Part shown: piece after piece, positions 1 to 5,431 of the stretch
Layout of the letters: each line of letters opens with the position of its first letter
Position numbering within the stretch: position 1 is the first letter of the stretch
Source of the DNA: JBEKCP01 sp050014815
Lineage (GTDB): Bacteria > Planctomycetota > Planctomycetia > Pirellulales > Thermoguttaceae
Length of the DNA stretch: 16,345 bases
Reading direction: 5' to 3'
Assembly: GCA_050014815.1 (NCBI GenBank)
Contig: JBEKCP010000055.1
Location: 1-16,345, forward strand
Position numbers and translations under genes: made by a program
Notes under the pieces: generated by a model
What the model saw: the letters and a program-made list of their open reading frames with translations, nothing else
Database searches by the model: none
Told to the model about the DNA's origin: nothing

Positions 1-564
1 CCGCTGAGTTCTCCCGGCCCGGACGCACGGCGGGCCATCCTTCGCGAATGGTGCAGTCTCCGGCAACTCGATCTGGCCGAGCCGATCCTGGATCGCTTGG
101 CCCACGGGCTCTCCGGCACGGTCCCGGAACTGCTCGGGGCGATGATGCAGTTGGAGGTGCCGGCCCGCGATGAAGCCCGCCCCATCGACGGCGAGGCCGT
201 TCGGCGGTTCCTTGCCAAGCGGGAGGAGGCCGACCGGCCGCAGATCGGCGACATTGCCGCGGCGACCGCCCGGTACTTCTCGCTCCGGCTCTCCGACCTC
301 CGCGGCCAGGTCCGCCGCCGGCCGGTGGTCGTTGCCCGCCACGTTGCCATGCTCCTCGCCCGCCGACTGACCAAGGCAAGCCTTCAGCGGATCGGGGAAT
401 ACTTCGGCCGGCGGGACCACACGACGGTCATGCACGGGTGCCGGAAGGCCGGGGAGTTGCTCCAGTCCGACCCGGCAATCCGTCAGGCCGTGGACCACTT
501 GTGCCGCAGCATTGGGCCGCGGCCCCGCGGGAGTCATAGTGCAAAACGCGTTGACAAGAAGTAG
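1..564 (+). CDS. dnaA: Chromosomal replication initiator DnaA, C-terminal part
   Basis: This is the 3' end of the gene for the AAA+ initiator that binds DnaA boxes at oriC and opens the duplex. The frame is open from the first base, so the gene begins outside the window; 187 residues are visible. The first ~50 residues look like the lid of the AAA+ domain (LDLAEPILDRLAHGLSG). The last ~95 form domain IV, the DNA-binding helix-turn-helix, with the family signature as VVVARHVAMLLARRLT followed by GRRDHTTVMHGCRKA. An alternative TTG start at 97 would cut the lid and is not real. The gene stops with TAG at 562-564, after a short basic tail. It is followed by dnaN, the classical order. The family is clear; only the 5' part is missing. 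Confidence 0.96.
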   Translation, partial: PLSSPGPDARRAILREWCSLRQLDLAEPILDRLAHGLSGTVPELLGAMMQLEVPARDEARPIDGEAVRRFLAKREEADRPQIGDIAAATARYFSLRLSDLRGQVRRRPVVVARHVAMLLARRLTKASLQRIGEYFGRRDHTTVMHGCRKAGELLQSDPAIRQAVDHLCRSIGPRPRGSHSAKRVDKK

Positions 565-748
565 ATTCGACGTTGGGCCTTCCCCGGCGATCGACAGTCG
601 TTGGATCGCCCGCCGGATAGCCCCAGGTTACCAAGTCCGCACCAACCCCCGACCGACGATTCGCCGACAGGTTCTACTCCCGGAAAACCCAAAAAAACAC
701 CGGTCCTAACCCCATGACGCCATGGCGGTTGGAGCAATCGTCCGGGCA

Positions 749-777
749 GTGACGAACATCGCCCGGCGGAGTACAAT
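749..777 (+). promoter_or_regulatory. Possible dnaN promoter
   Basis: GTGACG (749-754) and TACAAT (772-777) are separated by 17 bases and lie 42 bases upstream of the dnaN start. The -10 element matches the sigma-70 consensus at five of six positions and the -35 at four. This is inference from sequence only; dnaN could also be read from dnaA. Confidence 0.4.
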
Positions 778-819
778 TACTGCTGTTTCTTAGAAAGAAG
801 AAAAGAGGAAGACAGACCC

Positions 820-1953
820 ATGAAGATCACTTGTGAGCGCGAGAAACTCCTGCACGCCTTCCAGACGGCGGCGGCCGTGGCCCCAACCCGGAGCCCCAAA
901 CCCATCCTCCAGAACGTCAAGCTGGAGGTCGCCGGCGATGGCGCCATCCTGATGGGAACCGATCTGGAGGTGGGCGTCCGCATGGACGTGCAGGGCATTA
1001 CGGTCGAGGCCCCCGGGATGGTTGTGCTGCCCATCTCCCGATTCCTCTCCATCCTCCGCGAGTCGAGCGACGAGAAGCTCGATATCGAGAGCGACGGGCG
1101 GAAGATCGTGGTCCGCGGCGCGAGGAGCCAGTTTCAACTGCCTTCGGAGAACCCGGCCGATTTCCCCGCCGTCCCGTCGTTCGACGAGAAGAACTACCAC
1201 GAGATGCCCGCCCGGTTCTTCCGCGAGATCATCCGCCGGACGGTGTTCGCCACCGATAACGAGAGCAGCCGATACGCCCTGGGCGGCGTGCTCCTGGAAC
1301 TTTCGGCCGACCGGATCACCGGCGTGGCCACCGACGGCCGCCGCCTGGCGAAGCAAGAGGGGCCCGTCCAATCGGTCGGCGAGCACGCCGCACGCTCCGG
1401 ACCCGAAGAACGGACCACCATCGTCCCGAGCCGGGCCATGCAACTCCTGGATCGGGCACTCTCGGACAGCGAAGAGACCCTCCAGTTGGCCGCCCGCGAA
1501 AACGACGTGATCGTTCGCAGCGGTCCCTTGTGCATGTACTCGCGGCTGGTCGAAGGCCGGTTCCCCAAGTGGCGAGACGTATTCCCCCGCCGCGAGAACA
1601 CCCTCCAGGTGCAGCTTACGGTGGGGCCGTTCTGGGCCGCCGTCCGCCAGGCCGCAATCGTCACCAGCGAGGAGCGCCGCGGCGTCGATTTCACCTTCGG
1701 CGAAGGCAAGGTCGTGCTGGTGGCCCGCGGGGCCGAGTACGGCGAGTCCCGCGTCGAGCTGCCCATCGCCTACGACGGGGCCGCGGTGGGCATCACGCTC
1801 GACCCCCGCTACCTGAACGACTTCCTCCGCGTGCTGGACCCGGAGCAGACCGTGACCATGGAACTCCGCGACGCCGAGAGCGCGGCCGTCTGCTCGACCG
1901 AGGACGGCTACGCCTACGTCATCATGCCGCTGGCCCGCGACCAGAGGGCGTGA
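820..1953 (+). CDS. dnaN: DNA polymerase III beta subunit (sliding clamp)
   Basis: Encodes the ring-shaped clamp that tethers DNA polymerase III and many repair proteins to DNA; it acts as a dimer in the cytoplasm. At 377 residues it has the usual length for three tandem clamp domains (about 1-125, 126-255 and 256-377). Recognisable blocks are the N-terminal MKITCEREKLLHAF, LQNVKLEV and GTDLEVGVRM in domain 1, YALGGVLLEL...GVATDGRRLA in domain 2, and the terminal strand EDGYAYVIMPL, which lies near the client-peptide pocket. The ATG at 820 is preceded by GAGGAAG, a good ribosome binding site. It follows dnaA by 255 bases and precedes dciA, within the conserved origin-proximal cluster. Confidence 0.97.
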   Translation: MKITCEREKLLHAFQTAAAVAPTRSPKPILQNVKLEVAGDGAILMGTDLEVGVRMDVQGITVEAPGMVVLPISRFLSILRESSDEKLDIESDGRKIVVRGARSQFQLPSENPADFPAVPSFDEKNYHEMPARFFREIIRRTVFATDNESSRYALGGVLLELSADRITGVATDGRRLAKQEGPVQSVGEHAARSGPEERTTIVPSRAMQLLDRALSDSEETLQLAARENDVIVRSGPLCMYSRLVEGRFPKWRDVFPRRENTLQVQLTVGPFWAAVRQAAIVTSEERRGVDFTFGEGKVVLVARGAEYGESRVELPIAYDGAAVGITLDPRYLNDFLRVLDPEQTVTMELRDAESAAVCSTEDGYAYVIMPLARDQRA

Positions 1954-1957
1954 GGAC

Positions 1958-2126
1958 ATTTTGGATTTTGGATTTCAGATTTTGGATTGCGCGGGCTCTA
2001 ACAGAACTCCCCTCTCCTTCCGGGAGAGGGGCAGGGGGTGAGGGAGCTTGGCCCGGAAATCCGAAAGTTATTCTTGGACGGGCGGTAAGCCCGGAATCAC
2101 AAATCCAAAATCCAAAATCCAAAATC
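1958..2126. repeat. Composite intergenic repeat (TTTTGGAT arrays around a GC hairpin)
   Basis: Arrays of TTTTGGATTTTGGATT type (1958-1989) are answered by the inverted form AATCCAAAATCCAAAATCC (2102-2120, continuing to 2126), so the ends form a long inverted repeat. Inside sits a GC-rich hairpin (2009-2044). The unit fills nearly the whole dnaN-dciA gap, ending two bases before the dciA start codon. It looks like a non-autonomous palindromic element; similar units are common in planctomycete intergenic DNA (from memory). Confidence 0.7.
2009..2044 (+). repeat. GAGAGGGG hairpin repeat, copy 1
   Basis: The core CCCCTCTCCTTCCGGGAGAG is followed by GGGCAGGGGGTGAGGG. It forms a strong stem between CCCCTCTCC and GGAGAGGGG. 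The same 36-base sequence with one change recurs at 2439-2474, and inverted shorter forms lie at 5300-5332 and 5345-5366. There is no T-run, so a classical terminator is unlikely, although the stem could affect transcription or mRNA ends between dnaN and dciA. Confidence 0.75.
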
Positions 2127-2128
2127 GT

Positions 2129-2431
2129 ATGAACCGCGGCCCGGAACGGATTGCGAACGTGCTGTCGGAGCTCATGGCCCGGCGGGGCTTTGCCCGGCTG
2201 CAGGCCGGCGCCGCCTACGAAGCGGCGTGGTTGGAGGCGGCCGGGCCCGTGGCGGCCAAGTACAGCCGCGTCGGCCAACTCCGCCGCGGAACGCTCGAAG
2301 TCGTCGTTGCCAACTCGACCCTCATCCAGGAGCTAACCTTCCAGAAAGCCGGCCTGCTCAAGACGCTTGTACGCCTCCTGCCCGACCAAGGAATCAAGGG
2401 CCTCCGTTTTCGGCTGGGAGCGATAGAATGA
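2129..2431 (+). CDS. dciA: DciA-like DUF721 protein (predicted helicase loader)
   Basis: A 100-residue protein of the DUF721/DciA family, whose members load the replicative helicase DnaB at the origin in bacteria lacking DnaC/DnaI. The family core is visible: R.G.LEVVVANSTLIQELTFQKAGLL, then a short predicted strand RFRLG near the end. The start chosen is ATG 2129 (MNRGPERIANVL). An in-frame ATG at 2048 would translate the repeat upstream and is rejected. No Shine-Dalgarno sequence precedes the ATG, because a repeat array runs to two bases before it; translation may be coupled or leaderless-like. Its place between dnaN and gyrB, where other bacteria often have recF, agrees with a replication role. 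The family call is firm; the function rests on homology. Confidence 0.88.
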   Translation: MNRGPERIANVLSELMARRGFARLQAGAAYEAAWLEAAGPVAAKYSRVGQLRRGTLEVVVANSTLIQELTFQKAGLLKTLVRLLPDQGIKGLRFRLGAIE

Positions 2432-2438
2432 CACGGTT

Positions 2439-2474
2439 CCCCTCTCCCTCCGGGAGAGGGGCAGGGGGTGAGGG
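2439..2474 (+). repeat. GAGAGGGG hairpin repeat, copy 2
   Basis: Same 36-base unit as at 2009-2044 with a single substitution (CCCTCC in place of CCTTCC). It begins eight bases after the dciA stop codon, so one copy follows dnaN and one follows dciA. Confidence 0.75.
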
Positions 2475-2577
2475 CCGTGTGTGGCAAAACCCCTGTAAAC
2501 TCAGGCGCGCCGCCTGCGGGTGCATGCCGTGTTTGCGCATGATTGAAGGGGCGGGGGGGCGAATCGTCCGACGAACC

Positions 2578-2785
2578 GCCGCGGAGCGGCGTAACTCGAA
2601 TAGCCGGAGGTGGAGCGGAGCGAAACCCCCGGTCGCGAGCAGAAACCATTAAGAGCCGCGTAGCGGCGCCACGATCGCGCATCGGGCGCTTGTGATGCCG
2701 CTACGCGGCATGGGCCGCATGATCTTGATTCCGGGGGTTCCGCTGCGCTCCACCCCCGGCTATTCATGTCTTGCCGCTCCGCGGC
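2578..2785. repeat. Paired inverted REP/BIME-like element
   Basis: Two related copies face each other. Copy A (2578-2667) runs GCCGCGGAGCGGC, AATAGCCGG.GGTGGAGCG, AACCCCCGG, CCGCGTAGCGGC. Copy B (2697-2785) is the reverse complement of the same plan: GCCGCTACGCGGC, CCGGGGGTTCCGCTGCGCTC, CACCCCCGGCTATT, GCCGCTCCGCGGC. Each copy contains small internal palindromes, so the whole resembles a bipartite BIME or a folded MITE. No coding sequence is seen in it. Confidence 0.75.
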
Positions 2786-2837
2786 ACCGGTATTGCTGGT
2801 ACCGGCTCAATAACGGGAATGCGCCGCGCGTTGCGGC

Positions 2838-2995
2838 TTGCTCGCGGGCCGGGATCGGATACACTCGAAGCCTTGGCTCTCCTATCAGGACCAGGTCGCA
2901 CTGCTGGCTGCCCGGGGCTCGGTTGCCGCCGATCCGGCAACCGCGCAGGCATTCCTCTCGCACGTTACCTACGATCGGTTCAGGGGTACCCGGCG
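2838..2995 (+). pseudogene. Remnant of an Abi_2 (AbiD/AbiF-type) abortive-infection gene
   Basis: In the frame of the ATG at 2838 a ~40-residue stretch (from 2868) reads KPWLSYQDQVALLAARG..., then AQAFLSHVTYDRF. This follows the N-terminus of the Abi_2/Abi_F family (KP.LS...Q...LL..RG....D...A..FL....YYR), which contains phage-exclusion proteins such as AbiD and AbiF. The similarity ends near 2990 and the rest of the open frame (to 3218) has no family features, so only about a tenth of a typical ~300-residue protein remains. There is no convincing ribosome binding site. The family call comes from pattern recognition and is moderately sure. Confidence 0.5.
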
Positions 2996-3214
2996 CGTCG
3001 GTGTGTCGCCCCGAAGCGTGCAACCGCACGCTTCGAGCTTCCTTCGGTGGGCGCGACCAAGACTTGGCGACGGACCAACTCGCCGGCCCGACGAGCGCTA
3101 CGCAGAAGCGCTCTATCACGCGGAGAACAGCGTGACAAACGAACAACCTGCGGTTACACTTCGAGTTACGACATCGACTGCCCGCGCGTCGGACCACACA
3201 ACTACAGCCTGCGG
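2996..3214. other. Intergenic stretch without a recognised gene
   Basis: Overlapping open frames here have low-complexity, Arg/Thr-rich translations that change character with frame and match no family I recognise. The only structure seen is a weak echo of CCTGCGGTTACAC (3149-3161) and CCTGCGGTTGACA (3208-3220), about 60 bases apart. This is probably decayed sequence downstream of the Abi_2 remnant. Confidence 0.5.
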
Positions 3215-3239
3215 TTGACAGGCGGAAACTTCCTATAAT
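3215..3239 (+). promoter_or_regulatory. Promoter-like hexamers with a short spacer
   Basis: A perfect TTGACA (3215-3220) and a perfect TATAAT (3234-3239) lie just upstream of the gene at 3270, but only 13 bases separate them instead of about 17. The -10 is well placed for a leader of about 25 bases. Either the -10 works with another -35, or the spacing lowers activity. Confidence 0.4.
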
Positions 3240-3269
3240 CAACTTCTACAAGAGCAAGGAACCCACAAG

Positions 3270-4499
3270 ATGCCATCGCGACTTGGCAGGACTATCATCA
3301 TGCTGACACTCGTCGCCTCTGGAAGCTCTGTTCCGGCAGGCGATACCGCGTCCAGCGGGAAGTACGCCTTTGACGGGAAGATCTCTCAGGCCGTCCTTGA
3401 AAGGTACCTGGCCCGTTCCATCAACATGAACGGCCTGGCGGACAGTGATCAGCTCGACGAGGATCTGCGCATGTTGAAGAACATCGGCGCGAAGTACATC
3501 GGTCGCGCCGCTCTCATCTGGTGGTCGGACAAGACGCGGGTTGACATCGAGAAGCACTTTGCGGCCGCGCGCCGCCTCGCGGCAAGAATTCACGAGGATG
3601 CCCCGGAAGTTCTTCTTGAAGCCGGTGTTATGGAGACGGTCGGCCCTGGCGTCGACGAGATTCCGATTCCTGAGTGGACGCTCCGCGAGTTTTCGCTGCT
3701 CGCCGAGCAACGCCACTTCGATCACCGCAAGATGCGGTACGACGACCATTGGCGTGGACACGGGCACGGAACGATCCCGCCGGATTTCAGCCAACTGGAG
3801 ACACGATTGTGGTTCTGCTACTGCTGCCGAAGATACATCGACATCGGTTACGAAAGCATTCACCTGGGCATGGTCGGACACATGGACCGCAAGGACCCTG
3901 GTCACAAGCACTGGTTCGATCTGCTGGGCCGACTTCGCGCCTACGCCAAGGAACACGCGCGACGGCACATGGTCTTGTTCAACTCTCAGGTTCCCTACGG
4001 AGTTGTCGAGGGTGGAAGACTGCTCTTGGACCATCACCAGATGCAACTCCGGCCGGCTGATGTTAAAGAGCGGCCGGAGGAATGCGTGCTTCAGGTCGGC
4101 TACGGAGATACGATCTGGCGGCGCAGCCGCGGCGGCGTCACGCCCAGCGGCTGGACGTGCGATCACCTGCCGTACTACGCGCAATTCGACAACGGCTATT
4201 CCACCGGCAGGTCGGGCCAGTCGATCGGCTTCCCCTATGCGTGGGGCTCGTGCGAGATAGACTGGTTCGCGCGCCAGTCCGAGGAGGACCGCAACCGGTG
4301 GATGCGCTACGCTCACAATTGGATACGGAAGAACGACCCAGCGGGGTTCCTTCAGATGCCCGGTCGCGTGCACCTCGCCGAACCCTGCAAGGTAGCCGGC
4401 GGAACAACTCTCATGTATCGGGCCAACACGCGCGGCGCCGCCTGTCCGATGGGCTTCAGTCAGGAAGCAACCATCAAGGCCATCTGGGAGGAACAATAG
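3270..4499 (+). CDS. Probable exported protein of unknown function
   Basis: A 409-residue protein that I cannot assign to a named family. It starts with a weak signal-peptide-like segment (MPSRLGRTIIMLTLVASGSS, with a possible cleavage near residue 23), so export is inferred. The body is rich in aromatic and His residues (LIWWSD, HGHGTIPPDF, LDHHQMQL, SGWTCDHLPYYAQFDNGY, SIGFPYAWGSCEIDWF), the style of exported sugar-active or TIM-barrel-like proteins of planctomycetes, but no catalytic motif can be named. A cluster FCYCCRRY near residue 190 is unusual for an exported protein. An AAGGAA ribosome binding site lies upstream of ATG 3270. Its codon use is less GC-biased than that of dnaN and gyrB, suggesting separate acquisition between dciA and gyrB. 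A large open frame on the opposite strand is a shadow. Confidence 0.75.
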   Translation: MPSRLGRTIIMLTLVASGSSVPAGDTASSGKYAFDGKISQAVLERYLARSINMNGLADSDQLDEDLRMLKNIGAKYIGRAALIWWSDKTRVDIEKHFAAARRLAARIHEDAPEVLLEAGVMETVGPGVDEIPIPEWTLREFSLLAEQRHFDHRKMRYDDHWRGHGHGTIPPDFSQLETRLWFCYCCRRYIDIGYESIHLGMVGHMDRKDPGHKHWFDLLGRLRAYAKEHARRHMVLFNSQVPYGVVEGGRLLLDHHQMQLRPADVKERPEECVLQVGYGDTIWRRSRGGVTPSGWTCDHLPYYAQFDNGYSTGRSGQSIGFPYAWGSCEIDWFARQSEEDRNRWMRYAHNWIRKNDPAGFLQMPGRVHLAEPCKVAGGTTLMYRANTRGAACPMGFSQEATIKAIWEEQ

Positions 4500-5229
4500 C
4501 ATCCTTCGCAGCCAACGCCGCGGTTCTCGGTCGCCTCGGTCACATCGTCCGGGGTCCAAACGCGAGTTGCCAAGGCGCGGCGGTCGCCCCCACCGACGCA
4601 GCCAAGGAAAGGTGGCCAACCTGCTGCGGCCACATCGACCGACCTGGGTTAAGTACACTCCTGCAACAGCGCGCCAACCACCGCCAAGCCCTCGCCGCGA
4701 AAAGCCCGCGGAATGTTCTTGAAGCTCCACCAAGCCGTACCGCTATCTCGGTCCGCGAGTCTTTCCGTAACAAGAAGAAACATTCGCAGGCCATGCCCCA
4801 CGGGGCAACCGGCCGCCTTGTTTGCGCAGGACGGCTAGCGTTTGCCGCGTGTCGCGCCCGAGTCGCCACATTCTCACTTGAAAACAGGCCGCCGCACTTG
4901 ATACGCTGGTCCTCAAAAGGGTCTGAAAAGTGCGAACTGTGTGAAAATCGAGAGGGCGAGAAGGGGGAAAAGGATCGGGAAAGTGCCCCGCTCCCCGGTT
5001 CATCCCAGCCGACCGAAACGACCCATCCTGTAAATGCTTCTTGCCCCCCATAGGTAGAAATCGACTTACGTTCGCTGCTACCCGACACAACCAACACAGC
5101 GGTAACACCTTGTGGCCTGGGCCAATTGACTGAACCAAAACACCGCATCAAAAGACTGTTTCACTTCGTCGGCCCGGCTTACGCGTGCAATTCCCGGGAT
5201 TTGGCCATGCCGACCATGGTCCTCCGGCC
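4500..5229. other. Gene-poor stretch upstream of gyrB
   Basis: About 730 bases with no supported gene. Open frames occur on both strands, including one running out of the coding sequence before it, but their translations are Arg/Ser/Pro-rich with no family features or credible ribosome binding sites. No DnaA-box cluster (TTATCCACA-like) or AT-rich unwinding region was found, so I do not call an origin. Confidence 0.55.
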
Positions 5230-5258
5230 CTGACAACCCCACCGGGAAACGGTAAAAT
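5230..5258 (+). promoter_or_regulatory. Likely gyrB promoter
   Basis: CTGACA (5230-5235) and TAAAAT (5253-5258) each match the sigma-70 consensus at five of six positions and are separated by exactly 17 bases. It lies 173 bases before the gyrB start, with two GC hairpins in the presumed leader. It is the best promoter match in the window. Confidence 0.6.
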
Positions 5259-5299
5259 CTAGCGAGGCGGGAGGCGTGGACGACCAGCGCCGGACAATG

Positions 5300-5366
5300 C
5301 CCTCACCCTACCCTCTCCCGGAGGGAGAGGGGACCTTGATTTAACCCTCTCCCGGAGGGAGAGGGG
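5300..5366 (-). repeat. GAGAGGGG hairpin repeats, copies 3 and 4 (inverted)
   Basis: CCCTCACCCTACCCTCTCCC followed by GGAGGGAGAGGGG (5300-5332) is the reverse complement of the unit at 2439-2474 with three bases lost. CCCTCTCCCGGAGGGAGAGG ending in GG (5345-5366) is a shorter copy. Both would fold in the 5' leader of gyrB mRNA if transcription starts at the promoter around 5230-5258. Confidence 0.75.
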
Positions 5367-5431
5367 ACTGAGTTTGAGATCGCCCCTCCCTGCGACGGAC
5401 TACGGACAACGGACTACTGACAGGGGACCCC

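Noticed and set aside
565..819. Possible replication origin beside dnaA
   Set aside because: No cluster of TTATCCACA-like boxes and no AT-rich unwinding stretch was seen; only a promoter-like element near 749-777.
790..1959. Minus-strand open frame opposite dnaN
   Set aside because: Low-complexity His/Gly/Asp-rich translation, antisense to an unquestioned gene.
3246..4733. 495-residue minus-strand frame opposite the exported protein
   Set aside because: Arg/Val-rich translation without motifs, signal peptide or ribosome binding site; the plus frame has a signal-like start and coherent motifs.
4082..5053. 323-residue plus frame overlapping the end of the gene at 3270
   Set aside because: It starts inside the coding sequence in another frame and is Arg-rich throughout, so it is a shadow that runs into intergenic DNA.
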